A stretch of DNA of 46,333 nt from Lentisphaerota bacterium (lineage in GTDB: Bacteria > Verrucomicrobiota > Lentisphaeria > Victivallales > Victivallaceae): assembly GCA_024225035.1 (NCBI GenBank), contig JAAEMX010000169.1:1-46333 (forward strand). Direction: 5' to 3'. Each line of letters begins with the position of its first letter. Within the stretch, counting starts at the first letter, position 1. Positions 26,823 to 35,420 of this stretch are shown piece by piece. The translations under genes were made by a program, and so were the position numbers. A model generated the notes under the pieces. The model saw nothing but the letters and a program-made list of their open reading frames with translations, searched no databases and was not told the DNA's origin.

Positions 26823-27638
26823 TCAGCAAAAATGCCTGACATATTTTTCCGGCATTTTGCTCAAATCAAACAATACCAGATAGTCAATTGATCCAAATTC
26901 TTCATCAAGCGCAGGTGGTCCGCAGACTCCCGCTCCAAGTCTTAGATAGCCTTTAAGCAGTGGAGGCATGCTTTTTCTGACCATAATGCGGTCTTCTTCG
27001 AGAACCTTTTGAATCTCTTTTTTTCCGGGATGACCAAGTTCATAGCCTTTGGCTGCTTCAGCTTTAAGTACGTCAGTGCCATGACCTTTTTCCATCATGT
27101 GCTCATAAATGGCCCAACCGATAGTCGGGTCGGTAGTTTCCAAACTGACACAGCCCAGAAGGAAGTTCATTTCGCTGCGTTTCAGGATATTTGCAATCCC
27201 TGACCACAGCAATGCTACAACTGCGCCATTTCGGAAGTCAGGATGAACGCAGGAGCGTCCAATTTCGATAGTGTTGTCAGCTATGGCTTCAAGCCCTTCA
27301 ATCTGATATTCACGTGAGGAGTAAAAGCCAATGGCTTCATTAGCAATTCTTCCAGGATGAATACGATAGGTGCCAACAATACGTTTGGTCTCAACCTCGA
27401 CTACAATCAGATGGAGACAGTAGTTATCAAATTCATCTCTATCAAGTTCATCGAGTGCGGCCGAATCAAGGCCTTGACCTTGCTCTAGATTAAATACTTC
27501 ATAACGCAGGCGCATAGCCTCTTCGATTTCATGATCGTTTTCGGCTATTTTGATCTGGAATGCGTCTCTTTCCGCAATAATTGGCGGTGTAATAATCTTT
27601 TCTATGACTTTTTTACCAAAATCCACGTTCCCGTCCAA
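26823..27638 (-). CDS. OlsB-like N-acyltransferase (GNAT fold) for aminolipid synthesis
   Basis: 271 residues. The protein matches the OlsB/hemolysin-like GNAT group: AMRLRYEVFNLEQG, DNYCLHLIVVEVETKRIVGTYRIHPG, EIGRSCVHPDFRNGAVVALLWSGI and a C-terminal PPLLKGYLRLGAGVCGPPALDEEFG that gives the substrate pocket. OlsB attaches a 3-hydroxy fatty acid from ACP to the amino group of ornithine; homologues such as GlsB in Bacteroides use glycine. Which amino acid is used here cannot be read. The listed start is TTG next to GAGGA, which is too close; a GTG four codons later is an alternative. First gene of the three-gene operon with the PlsC-like and CobS-like genes. Confidence 0.85.
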   Translation of the reverse strand: MDGNVDFGKKVIEKIITPPIIAERDAFQIKIAENDHEIEEAMRLRYEVFNLEQGQGLDSAALDELDRDEFDNYCLHLIVVEVETKRIVGTYRIHPGRIANEAIGFYSSREYQIEGLEAIADNTIEIGRSCVHPDFRNGAVVALLWSGIANILKRSEMNFLLGCVSLETTDPTIGWAIYEHMMEKGHGTDVLKAEAAKGYELGHPGKKEIQKVLEEDRIMVRKSMPPLLKGYLRLGAGVCGPPALDEEFGSIDYLVLFDLSKMPEKYVRHFC

Positions 27639-27960
27639 TCCTCTAGTTAATAGTTTCAGCGCTATATAATAGTATTAAAAAACGAAATATTCCAGTTCAA
27701 AAATTTAATATTATACAAAAAAATGATTCCGGGGTCTCTTAGTTGTCTCCAAGAGATACTAAGCGGAAGCTAAATAATAAATATTTAACTGCTCTTTAAG
27801 TTACAGCAGGTTATAATGCAATCCATGCTTAATGGGAAAAGAATTGTAACCTGAGAAACTAATTTATGAATCTAGTTTTCAGTCAAAATTAAACTATTAA
27901 ATTACTTTGTTACAGGGAGCAATTATACGCAAAAATTATAATAGAATCCAAACAGTAAAC
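27639..27960. other. Intergenic region upstream of olsB
   Basis: 322 AT-rich bases between the DUF3047 gene end and the olsB-like start. It holds a small hairpin (TCTCTT/AAGAGA around 27738-27758) and short inverted repeats, GGTTATAA near 27810 and TTGTAACC near 27845. No convincing coding sequence or RNA gene was seen. Confidence 0.35.
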
Positions 27961-28692
27961 TTATTTCTTTTTAGTATTATCCGCCAGCTGGGCATCTGTG
28001 GCTTTATCTGGTGATACAAACTCAATATAATCAAGCATGGCTTTGGTTTCAGAGCCAGTATGTTGACTGTTGGCGCATATGCTTATAGCGAATTCTTTTG
28101 GAATGAAGCCAAAAGCTTTCTTGAAATCTTCGGCAATATTTCTTTCTTCAATATACCACTTGCCGGTGCCGCTTTTTTTATCTCTCAGGCAAAACCATTT
28201 AACTTTTATAATGCCGCCGCCGTAAGAAGCCAGGCCCTTGCTGCCTTTAGGCGTCTCATTTTCATAGCGGTAGGAAAGACTTTTTTTGCGCAGCCAGTCG
28301 TTGGCTCCGACATAAATAGCTATGGCCTGATCATCTTTTTTCTGTTTGCGGCTGTCTCCGCCTTTGGGTAGGTTTTCAACTCGCCAGCGCCAGCGGAGGA
28401 TAGGGGTTTTGCTGAGGTCAACCTTTACGGAAGGATTGCACATTAAACCACCGGTCGCCTTGTCGGCGTGTACCAGCAGTACGCTTTTTTCCTTGCCGTC
28501 AGCTTTTACTCTAAATGAAGTTTCAGGCGTCCCGATCACCGTGGCTTTTATGGCCCAGCCTTCGGGTAGATTTTTATCACTTTCCTGTTTATTAAAATTT
28601 TCTCGCCAGCTGTACATTTGGGCGTTCACCGTTGTGAAAGCACAGGTGACAGCAAAAACTGCAGCAAGTTGGATAAATTTATTTCTTATCAT
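27961..28692 (-). CDS. Exported DUF3047-family protein
   Basis: 243 residues. An N-terminal signal peptide ends near TVNAQ. The rest fits DUF3047: LRWRWRVENLPKGGD, DDQAIAIYVG, LSYRYENETPKGS, GKWYIEERNIAEDFKKAFG and an IDE-like end (MLDYIEFVSP). The fold is a beta-sandwich of the carbohydrate-binding type in other families, but no reaction is known for DUF3047. The start overlaps the lytic transglycosylase stop by 14 bases, so the pair is co-transcribed and may act at the cell wall, by inference from context only. Confidence 0.8.
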   Translation of the reverse strand: MIRNKFIQLAAVFAVTCAFTTVNAQMYSWRENFNKQESDKNLPEGWAIKATVIGTPETSFRVKADGKEKSVLLVHADKATGGLMCNPSVKVDLSKTPILRWRWRVENLPKGGDSRKQKKDDQAIAIYVGANDWLRKKSLSYRYENETPKGSKGLASYGGGIIKVKWFCLRDKKSGTGKWYIEERNIAEDFKKAFGFIPKEFAISICANSQHTGSETKAMLDYIEFVSPDKATDAQLADNTKKK

Positions 28693-29290
28693 TATTAGAA
28701 CCCTTATTCAAGGTGTTGGTTTTGCATAGTTGGTTGTACTTTTTCATTATGGTCTCTACATAGGACCTAGTACTTTTGATAGTTATGTTATCCAGCATTG
28801 GATCATTATAGGATTTCGGTTTCCATTTGACGGCACGGCTCTCGCCGGCATTGTACTGACAGAGTGCCAGTTCGATACCGTGTTTGTACATCCGCCAGCG
28901 AGTAATCGCTTTGGCGAGGTACCATGTGCCGATCTCTATGTTCAGAGAAGGGGAGTAGAGCAGGCCTGGATCAGGAGATTTTACTCCATGATATCTGGCC
29001 CAGTCTTCGACCGCACTTGCTGGAATAATCTGCATTAAGCCTATTTCTCCAAATCTTCCGCGTGCATTCGGGTCAAATCTGCTTTCTCTAAAAATAAGCG
29101 CCTTTATCAGGCGACTGTCGACTCCGTACTTGGCTGCCGTTCGAACGATTTGTTTATGATATTTGTTGTGGTCTACAAAAGAATCTCGTATTTCTTCATG
29201 ATAAACAGCAACAGAAACCGCCGCACCGGTCAGAAGCATCGCTACAAACATCTTTTTTGCGCTCCAAAAACTTTTCCTGTTAACGCGCAC
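28679..29290 (-). CDS. Membrane-anchored lytic transglycosylase (SLT family 1)
   Basis: About 203 residues. A single N-terminal helix anchors it. The SLT domain has the catalytic Glu in RESRFDPNA, the GLMQIIP motif and YNAGE, which together define family 1 lytic transglycosylases (Slt/MltC type). These cleave peptidoglycan to 1,6-anhydro-muropeptides in the periplasm. The listed start is GTG at 29290 because GGAGG lies six bases before it; a TTG 15 codons upstream (29335) lacks a ribosome binding site. It overlaps the DUF3047 gene by 14 bases and has a promoter with 16-base spacing upstream. Confidence 0.9.
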   Translation of the reverse strand: MRVNRKSFWSAKKMFVAMLLTGAAVSVAVYHEEIRDSFVDHNKYHKQIVRTAAKYGVDSRLIKALIFRESRFDPNARGRFGEIGLMQIIPASAVEDWARYHGVKSPDPGLLYSPSLNIEIGTWYLAKAITRWRMYKHGIELALCQYNAGESRAVKWKPKSYNDPMLDNITIKSTRSYVETIMKKYNQLCKTNTLNKGSNNDKK

Positions 29291-29346
29291 TACATGCCTC
29301 CAAATGGGGTATTGCCCTATCCAGTGAAAATGCAATTTGAGTATAT

Positions 29347-29374
29347 AATATAACCTGAATACGAGCTAAGTCAA
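29347..29374 (-). promoter_or_regulatory. Promoter of the transglycosylase-DUF3047 unit
   Basis: On the minus strand TTGACT (29369-29374) and TATATT (29347-29352) are separated by 16 bases; an overlapping TATTAT gives 18. The expected start of transcription is about 50 bases upstream of the GTG at 29290. The rest of the spacer up to 29584 is AT-rich and holds nothing else I can support. Confidence 0.5.
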
Positions 29375-29584
29375 TAGTTTTGAGCGAACTTAATACCTTT
29401 ACATCGATTATTGCAAGACTAATAAGATCTACAAAAAATTAAATATTTAAGTAATTATCAGACAAAAACGATTCATATCCTCTACAAATATGTAATTCTT
29501 TTAATTCTGATAAATTCTATATACCCATTAACTGAGTACAAAAAAACTCTACTGTGGTGACGTTGTTTGTCTAAATTACAGCTT

Positions 29585-29619
29585 TAAAAATTATTTGCTC
29601 AAACAAATAATTGAGCAAA
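29585..29619 (-). terminator. Intrinsic terminator after the secreted paralogue at 29627
   Basis: TTTGCTCAA (29594-29602) and TTGAGCAAA (29611-29619) form a 9-bp stem with an 8-base loop. On the minus strand it is followed by TAATTTTTAA. It sits directly after the stop codon. Confidence 0.7.
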
Positions 29620-29626
29620 TTACCAG

Positions 29627-30649
29627 CTATATAAAATTAGCTTGAAAAGTTCGATATTTCAAGTTTTTACTTTCTTTGCCTCGGTCTAGGCTCGGGTTTA
29701 GAGGCAGTATTTTCCCCGTCTGGGCTTTTCTTTTGTAATTAATAAGTTCGTTCAAGGTTGTTTCTTGAAGCACTACTCCAACCTTGATACTGTTCTTTTC
29801 AGGGGCGATTTTTATACTGTGCGCCAGTTTGTTGGCCAGTTGAGGATTTTTGGAAAAACCTTGTGGTATCATCAGCATTGTAATGCCATTCAACTGCATT
29901 GCCAAATTAGCTGCTGACTGGTTATCAGTGCAGATAATATCACTATTAAACGCAAGATCACGCTGAGCCTTGCCTTGCAGGTTAAGTGATGCGCTGATAG
30001 TTTTGACCGGTTTTATAAAACTGTTCACTACTGCTTTGGGGTCTTGTGCGGCAAAGTTATTCTCTACAGCCAGCCAGACCAATGAATCTTTTTTAACTGT
30101 TTTTAGAGCAGTTGTCAGATCTGGAGCCAGTCCTTTATTCATACCTTGCAGGGTTGCTTTCATGTATTTGCCAGGGGTGACGATGAAAGTATCAGGAGTT
30201 AAGTAGGTCAACGCGGCGTCCTTAAAGCTGCCGGCATTACTTTGATATGTGTATACTCTATGGCCTTCTATATCGCTTATTTTGTAAGCTGGCTGATTAT
30301 CGGTTTGTTTTCTGGACTCAATTAATTTGACCATTTTCTGTTCGGATAAATGACCTTTGCCGATGAAGCCTAAGAGAGATTTGTCGGTTTTGAAAAAGAT
30401 CAGGGCTTCTGTAGGCAGGTCTTTAATCTGCAGGCCAAGCTTGTTTAAATCAGACTGCAGCTTCTGCCAGTTTTCTTTTAGTTGCGGATCTTGCTCCCGC
30501 AATTGAACAGCGAAAGGTGAATTCAGAAGTTCCAGTGGTTTGATATGAACAATCGCTTGAGCACTTGACGGTACATACTTGATCAGGCTCGAAGCGAAAG
30601 ACGCTAAAGAAACTGTCAGACAAAGCAAAATAGTTGAGAGTTTTAGCAT
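29627..30649 (-). CDS. Exported protein of unknown function, paralogue A
   Basis: 340 residues with a signal peptide (MLKLSTILLCLTVSLASFAS) and no other membrane segment. It is clearly related to its upstream neighbour (30737-31786): both have YVPS/FVPND-AQ near the start, LG-LQ-KD-PTEALIFF/SEALMFF, a central EGHRVYTY/AGRKVYII strand, and LAMQLNG-MLMIPQGF-NPQLA-KLA-SIK near the end. Several alternating strands and helices suggest a compact periplasmic domain. I do not recognise the family. AGGA nine bases before the ATG supports the start. The two genes are separated by a terminator. Confidence 0.75.
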   Translation of the reverse strand: MLKLSTILLCLTVSLASFASSLIKYVPSSAQAIVHIKPLELLNSPFAVQLREQDPQLKENWQKLQSDLNKLGLQIKDLPTEALIFFKTDKSLLGFIGKGHLSEQKMVKLIESRKQTDNQPAYKISDIEGHRVYTYQSNAGSFKDAALTYLTPDTFIVTPGKYMKATLQGMNKGLAPDLTTALKTVKKDSLVWLAVENNFAAQDPKAVVNSFIKPVKTISASLNLQGKAQRDLAFNSDIICTDNQSAANLAMQLNGITMLMIPQGFSKNPQLANKLAHSIKIAPEKNSIKVGVVLQETTLNELINYKRKAQTGKILPLNPSLDRGKESKNLKYRTFQANFI

Positions 30650-30678
30650 GATTTGTATCCTGAAATTGTTATAATAAA

Positions 30679-30712
30679 TAAAAAAGTACCGATGTGATTA
30701 GACATCGGTACT
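30679..30712 (-). terminator. Intrinsic terminator between the tandem paralogues
   Basis: An 11-bp perfect stem AGTACCGATGT/ACATCGGTACT (30685-30695 with 30702-30712) with a 6-base loop, followed on the minus strand by TTTTTATTT. It ends the upstream gene, so the downstream paralogue depends on read-through or its own promoter. Confidence 0.9.
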
Positions 30713-30736
30713 GAAATAATTGTTGCAAATAATGTA

Positions 30737-31786
30737 TTATTTAGCCTTTGGCTGTGCAGGGGCAGCTGCAGGGGCTGGAGGCTGAATAGGCTGTACCGGT
30801 CTTACTTGAGGTGCCATCATTTTCTGGCGCTGTTCGAGGTATTTCTGAATCTTATTGAGCAGTAATTCAGGTACTGAAACATCAATTTTTACATTGCTGT
30901 TTTCGGGGCGCAGTTTAATGCTTTTAGCGACTTCGCTGCCAAGCTGTGGATCGCCGGCAAAACCCTGTGGTACAAACATCATCATCAGGCCATTGAGCTG
31001 CATTGCCAATGAGGAGGCAGACTGAGCGTTAATGCATTCAACGTCGGCATTAAGTGATAAGTCTTTCTGATCTTTGCCAGTAAGGTCAAGTGAAATGCCA
31101 ATGCTTTTGATTGAGCTCATTGGGTTAGCTATAACAGGCTGTCCAGGTTGTCCTTGCGGAGCTTTTGGAGGCTGCTGTTCGCAAACCATCCAGGCTAGAG
31201 CAGGGCGTTTGATTTGCTTTACAGCGTTGCTGAGCTTGGCGCTTGGGCCTTTGCCCATGCCGCTGAGAATAGCGTTTACCTGAGGTTTTTCAGTCAAAAG
31301 AACAACGTCCGGTTTAAGAAAAGTTACAGCAACTTCTTCTTTAGGGCCTTTGCCAACCGGGAGGTCTTCATCGGTTTTGATTATATAAACTTTGCGTCCG
31401 GCAATAGTCTGAACAGTATATTCAGCTTTTTTACCGTTAGGCATTTTTTGAGTTTTGAGAAGTGAAACTAGTTTGGCTTCGTTGATTTTGCTTTTTGCGA
31501 CAATACCGAACTGTGATTGATCCATTCGGAAGAACATCAAAGCTTCAGAAGGCATGTCTTTCAGTTGCAGTCCAAGAGGCTGCAGTGATTTTTCAAAATC
31601 AAGCCATTGGTTGTTGAAGTCTTTGTTTTTGGTGCGAATGTCTTTGACTTGCTGCAGGTTAATCAGCCTGCTGACATCGAGGTATACCAAGCCTTGAGCA
31701 TCATTGGGGACGAAGCTGATCAGGTCAGCAGCGAACATTGTCACAGCCATCATTGAGAGGGCTAAGGCGGCAAGCATCTTTTTCAT
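30737..31786 (-). CDS. Exported protein of unknown function, paralogue B
   Basis: About 349 residues with a signal peptide (MAVTMFA end). The body matches the neighbour at 29627 along its whole length. It carries an extra Pro/Gln-rich insert (QQPPKAPQGQPGQP) in the middle and a Pro/Ala/Gln-rich tail (VRPVQPIQPPAPAAAPAQPK), features of exported proteins with flexible linkers. The ATG at 31786 is preferred because GAGGAG lies eight bases upstream; a GTG three codons earlier overlaps that site. Two adjacent copies point to a duplication. No function can be named. Confidence 0.75.
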   Translation of the reverse strand: MKKMLAALALSMMAVTMFAADLISFVPNDAQGLVYLDVSRLINLQQVKDIRTKNKDFNNQWLDFEKSLQPLGLQLKDMPSEALMFFRMDQSQFGIVAKSKINEAKLVSLLKTQKMPNGKKAEYTVQTIAGRKVYIIKTDEDLPVGKGPKEEVAVTFLKPDVVLLTEKPQVNAILSGMGKGPSAKLSNAVKQIKRPALAWMVCEQQPPKAPQGQPGQPVIANPMSSIKSIGISLDLTGKDQKDLSLNADVECINAQSASSLAMQLNGLMMMFVPQGFAGDPQLGSEVAKSIKLRPENSNVKIDVSVPELLLNKIQKYLEQRQKMMAPQVRPVQPIQPPAPAAAPAQPKAK

Positions 31787-31869
31787 GAGTTTCACTCCTC
31801 TAGAGCAGTGTTAAAAGTTTTGCTGAAAACGTCAGCAAGTAACTGACGCTTCCAGTATAAATTCAGGGA

Positions 31870-33678
31870 TTATCCCTGTTTTTTCTCATTCTCTTGTTCT
31901 TTGCGGTCTTTTTTAGGCATTACAACCTTTAAGTGCAGTTCGCGGAGCTGCTGCATAGTAACTTCGCAAGGAGCATTCATCATCAGGTCCTGAGCCTGCT
32001 GGTTGAACGGGAACGCGATTACTTCGCGAATATTTGGTTCGTCAGCAAGCAGCATGACAATACGGTCAACGCCCGGAGCGATACCGCCATGTGGAGGCGC
32101 GCCAAGTTTGAAGGCGTTAATCATGCCGCCGAATTTCTTGTTAACAACGCTTTTGTCATAACCGGCGATTTCAAACGCTTTGTACATGATGTCAGGGCGA
32201 TGGTTACGAATAGCGCCACTTGAAAGTTCTGTTCCGTTACAGACGATATCGTACTGGAAGGCTTTGATTTCAAGCGGATCTTTGTTGAGCAGGTCGTCCA
32301 TGCCGCCCTGAGGCATTGAGAACGGGTTATGACTGAAACCGACTTTGTTGGTTTCTTCATCCAGTTCAAACATCGGGAAGTCGACAATCCAGCAGAATTT
32401 AAAGACGTTTGGATCAATCAGATCAAGCTGTTTTCCAAGCTCAGTGATAACGTGACCACCAATGTTCATGACCAGTTTTTCTTTGTCGGCCAGGAAGAAC
32501 AGGGCATCGCCCGGCTCTACTCCGCCGTTAGTTTTAAGCTGGTCAAGTGCTTCCTTGCTCAGGAATTTGGCGATCGGGCTCTTTTCGCCTTCTTCTGTCC
32601 AGATAATATAAGCCATGCCCTTGGCGCCAACGCCTTGAGCAAATTTAATCATATCATCAAAGAACTTACGTGACTTGTCTCCAACTTTTGGAGCCTTGAT
32701 GGCGCGAACTACGCCGCCTTTAGCAACAACTCCGGCAAATGCCTTGAATTCGCAGTCACGGAAAGTTTCAGTTACGTCAATCATTTCCAGCGGGTTACGC
32801 AGGTCAGGCTTGTCAGAACCGTAACGGCTCATTGCTTCAGCGTAAGGAATGCGGACGAAAGGAGCTTCGTCGATCTGCTTTTTACTGAACTTGTTGAAAA
32901 CATCGACAAAGAGGTCTTCAATAACATTGAAAACATCGTCCTGAGTAGCAAAACTCATTTCAAGGTCAAGCTGATAGAACTCACCCGGAGAACGGTCAGC
33001 ACGGGCATCTTCATCGCGGAAACATGGCGCGATCTGGAAGTACTTGTCAAAACCTGACACCATCAGCAACTGTTTGAACTGCTGAGGAGCCTGTGGCAGA
33101 GCATAGAATTGTCCAGGATGGATGCGGCTTGGTACCAGATAGTCACGGGCGCCTTCCGGTGAGCTTGCAGTCAGGATCGGGGTTTGAAATTCGTGGAAGT
33201 CTTTCCCCCAGAGGTTCTCACGGATGGCACGGATGACGTTTGTGCGCAGAATGATGTTATTGTGCAGTTTTTCGCGGCGCAGGTCAAGAAAGCGGTATTT
33301 GAGGCGCATGGCTTCAGGGGCGTTTTCTTCTTTTGCTACCTGGAATGGAATGATATCGGCCGGGCCGAGAATTTCCATTTCTTCCGCAACAACTTCAATT
33401 TCACCGGTGCGCAGTTTGGCGTTGACTGTTTCGTCAGTACGCGCAACAACTTTACCGTCAAACTGAATTACAGTTTCAACGCGCCAGCGGTCGACTGACT
33501 GGTAGAAGTCTTTTTCAGGATTGATAACGACCTGAGTAAGACCGAAATGGTCGCGCAGGTCAATAAAAATGACGCCGCCATGGTCGCGGACGCTGTGAAT
33601 CCAACCTGAAAGTCTTACGGTTTCACCGACATCGCCTTTGCGCAATTGAGCGCAAGTGTGAGTTCTGTATTTGCTCAT
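31870..33678 (-). CDS. aspS: Aspartyl-tRNA synthetase
   Basis: About 602 residues, bacterial-type length. It charges tRNA(Asp). The anticodon-binding OB domain comes first ([26 protein letters not shown]), then class II motif 2 ([24 protein letters not shown]), the bacterial GAD insertion (about 300-420), and motif 3 near the C-terminus ([16 protein letters not shown]). Whether it is discriminating for Asp or also charges tRNA(Asn) cannot be told from sequence alone. ATG at 33678 is chosen because AAAGGT lies just before it and the residues upstream ([13 protein letters not shown]) are not part of the fold; the open frame reaches 33741. Confidence 0.96.
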   Translation of the reverse strand: MSKYRTHTCAQLRKGDVGETVRLSGWIHSVRDHGGVIFIDLRDHFGLTQVVINPEKDFYQSVDRWRVETVIQFDGKVVARTDETVNAKLRTGEIEVVAEEMEILGPADIIPFQVAKEENAPEAMRLKYRFLDLRREKLHNNIILRTNVIRAIRENLWGKDFHEFQTPILTASSPEGARDYLVPSRIHPGQFYALPQAPQQFKQLLMVSGFDKYFQIAPCFRDEDARADRSPGEFYQLDLEMSFATQDDVFNVIEDLFVDVFNKFSKKQIDEAPFVRIPYAEAMSRYGSDKPDLRNPLEMIDVTETFRDCEFKAFAGVVAKGGVVRAIKAPKVGDKSRKFFDDMIKFAQGVGAKGMAYIIWTEEGEKSPIAKFLSKEALDQLKTNGGVEPGDALFFLADKEKLVMNIGGHVITELGKQLDLIDPNVFKFCWIVDFPMFELDEETNKVGFSHNPFSMPQGGMDDLLNKDPLEIKAFQYDIVCNGTELSSGAIRNHRPDIMYKAFEIAGYDKSVVNKKFGGMINAFKLGAPPHGGIAPGVDRIVMLLADEPNIREVIAFPFNQQAQDLMMNAPCEVTMQQLRELHLKVVMPKKDRKEQENEKKQG

Positions 33679-33741
33679 TGTACCTTTAGTTCTTATCTGT
33701 TTATATTTTAACTGTAAAAATTTCTCAAAATGGTTATGCAC

Positions 33742-33890
33742 GGCTAACAGTTCGTTAGTGTCAAGTGCATAGGCATAAAAACTATAAATGCATAATTTAG
33801 CACTAAGTTCTGACTTTTCCCCCCAGATGGCAAAAGTTTTTGAAAATTTCTTCCCATATTCCGGGATTTTTAGCTTTTTGCATATGGATG
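33742..33890. other. Intergenic region upstream of aspS
   Basis: About 150 AT-rich bases between aspS and the structured region. Contains TTTTTGCATATGG near 33874, which could serve a promoter for either side. No gene is supported. Confidence 0.3.
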
Positions 33891-34113
33891 AGGTACGGTG
33901 ATAGTCTTAGTCGTTCAGCATAATAGACTAAACATACCTTTAATGAGAAGAGAAAACATGTCGTTAACGAGCAATTAGAGGAGGGAGTTAGGAGGAGGAA
34001 TCGTCACAAAATAGTAAGGAAGGCGATCTCGGATATCAGACAGATCATTGTTTTATTACTTCATTGCTCGGCATTTATTACTGGCTGATCGCCTTCCTGG
34101 TCTGACTTTTTTT
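33891..34113 (+). ncRNA. Candidate structured RNA with pseudoknot potential and a 3' U tract
   Basis: An 11-bp perfect stem pairs GGAAGGCGATC (34018-34028) with GATCGCCTTCC (34087-34097). Nine bases later comes a run of seven T (34107-34113), as in an intrinsic terminator. The loop segment ATTGCTCG (34063-34070) is perfectly complementary to CGAGCAAT (33968-33975) 5' of the stem, so a pseudoknot or an alternative fold is possible. Further 5', TAGTCT/AGACTA is closed by GGTA/TACC (33891-33938). A purine-rich stretch (33977-33999) lies between. No known RNA class fits. It could instead be the leader of the lipoprotein gene. Confidence 0.35.
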
Positions 34114-34229
34114 ATATCGCTCACGCGCAATTAGGTGTTGACCCTTTCAGACCTTACTTATATTATACAGTTTGGAGCATTTCTTGTCAATAGTTTTTAT
34201 GGCTTGAAACGACATTATTGAGGTAAAAA

Positions 34230-34289
34230 ATGTTGACGGACTTGAAAAAGCAGGTAACTGACTTATATGTAGAGAACTCAAACCTTTAA
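34230..34289 (+). CDS. Possible 19-residue leader peptide or gene remnant
   Basis: ATG at 34230, with GAGG six bases upstream, opens MLTDLKKQVTDLYVENSNL and stops at 34287-34289, 27 bases before the lipoprotein gene. TTGACC at 34138 followed by a TATATT-like -10 could be its promoter. It may be a translated leader, or the start of a lost gene. Very short, so evidence is only the start signal. Confidence 0.2.
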   Translation: MLTDLKKQVTDLYVENSNL

Positions 34290-34316
34290 ACAATAAAACT
34301 TTGGACAAACAGCGAA

Positions 34317-34880
34317 ATGGGATTATTCAAACCGTTTAGATACATAGCTATCTGTATGGCTGCAGCACTGATGGGGGGCTGTATCAGTTTTGATTATGTA
34401 GGTCAGAAACTGGCTCCGCTGGAGGGCGGTCAGGTTGTGGCTTTTTACGATTCGGCAGATCAGGTACCGGCGGGACAGTATAGAGTTATTGGACGCGCGG
34501 TTGCTGTTGGACCGGATGGGACTACTTCACAGGAAGTGCGTCAGAAGTTAATTGACAAGGCTAGAGAATATGGTGCTGACGCCATTCAGGTTGTGTCTTT
34601 CAAGCGTATTAGAACCGGGACAACAGTTGTTGCTAAGAACGACCAGTACTCCGGGGCTGTCGGCAGCTGGGTGCAGACCTCAAATCGCGCTGACGCAACT
34701 CCTTTGTATAACGATACATTCAGCCAGAATATTCCTCTTCAGACTGTAGCTATTGCTAAGTTTGAAACAAGGGCTAAAGTACTGTTTCTGGTTAACATTA
34801 AAAAATATGACACTGCGATGGAGCAGTTTAAGAAATCTAGGGCGCGCTATCTGCACGAAGAAAGTCGTTTCGCAAAATAG
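34317..34880 (+). CDS. Predicted lipoprotein, function unknown
   Basis: 187 residues. Signal ending in MGGC gives lipidation at the Cys, followed by ISFDYVGQKL. The central part contains EVRQKLIDKAREYGADAIQVVSFKRI, the helix-strand wording found in small heavy-metal-binding/YbjQ-like and other ligand-holding domains, but the metal ligands of those families are not evident. The C-terminal part is beta-rich then basic. The ATG lacks a strong ribosome binding site, so the start rests on the signal peptide. It lies downstream of the structured region and a possible leader ORF, and I see no terminator behind it. Confidence 0.7.
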   Translation: MGLFKPFRYIAICMAAALMGGCISFDYVGQKLAPLEGGQVVAFYDSADQVPAGQYRVIGRAVAVGPDGTTSQEVRQKLIDKAREYGADAIQVVSFKRIRTGTTVVAKNDQYSGAVGSWVQTSNRADATPLYNDTFSQNIPLQTVAIAKFETRAKVLFLVNIKKYDTAMEQFKKSRARYLHEESRFAK

Positions 34881-35080
34881 CGTTGCGTATTGTTTGAGCT
34901 CAAAATGTCCATTGGGACTTTATAATGTATATTTTGAGGTTGTTTGAGGTGAAGGGGTGCAGTTTCAAATCGGAAGGTGTGCCTTTTCTAAGTAGTTAGT
35001 AGTTATGAAGTAACAGAAAAGAATTGATGGCAACTTTATTGTTTTCGGGTAAAAATATTTGAAAAATGCAATATTTTGAT
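34881..35080. other. Spacer between lipoprotein and small-protein genes
   Basis: About 200 AT-rich bases. It ends in the promoter at 35081. No RNA gene or conserved ORF is visible. Confidence 0.3.
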
Positions 35081-35108
35081 TTGTCAAAACCTTTCAAATC
35101 ATTATATT
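35081..35108 (+). promoter_or_regulatory. Promoter of the small-protein gene
   Basis: TTGTCA at 35081-35086 and TATATT at 35103-35108, 16 bases apart. Transcription would start about 35 bases before the ATG at 35149. Confidence 0.5.
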
Positions 35109-35148
35109 AAAAGTAGTCATCAACCCTAACCCCCTGGAGGAGGGAACC

Positions 35149-35319
35149 ATGAAACACACATTTTATGATGTAAAAGCCAAGAAGAAAGTAGAATCAGAAG
35201 TAATCGACAAGGTTACTTACGGAAAGAAAGGCAATGAGCGTTATGCTTTCAAAGCTAAAACTGCTGATGGCCGTAACCTGACTGCTTTCGTTAGTAAAGA
35301 TGTTTGGGACAAAGCTTAA
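35149..35319 (+). CDS. Small basic protein (56 residues), unknown function
   Basis: MKHTFYDVKAKKKVESEV is followed by ITKV-like and YGKKGNERYAFKAKTADGR, ending AFVSKDVWDKA. It is highly charged (Lys-rich), without Cys, signal peptide or membrane segment. The DGR-type turn and short strands suggest a compact beta-rich fold. A very strong ribosome binding site (GGAGGAGGG) lies four bases before the ATG, a promoter sits 40 bases upstream, and a strong terminator is just downstream, so this is a well-expressed single-gene unit. I have a faint memory of similar small proteins in environmental genomes but no named family. The codon use matches the highly expressed core genes rather than the AT-rich flanks. 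Confidence 0.75.
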   Translation: MKHTFYDVKAKKKVESEVIDKVTYGKKGNERYAFKAKTADGRNLTAFVSKDVWDKA

Positions 35320-35347
35320 TTTGTTTTGAACACATGGTTCTTTTTTG

Positions 35348-35379
35348 ACTCCTGCATGTATGTGCAGGAGTAATTTTTT
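35348..35379. terminator. Terminator after the small-protein gene
   Basis: ACTCCTGCA (35348-35356) pairs with TGCAGGAGT (35363-35371) across a 6-base loop, followed by AATTTTTTA. On the opposite strand the same hairpin is followed by AAAAAAGAACC read as U-poor sequence on the minus side, so it mainly serves the plus strand. Confidence 0.85.
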
Positions 35380-35420
35380 ATATAGAAGTTTTGAATAAAG
35401 CTTTAACTCCCTGAGTATCT

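Noticed and set aside
31864..31878. CAGGGAT/ATCCCTG hairpin at the end of aspS as a terminator
   Set aside because: Short stem with no good U tract on the minus strand.
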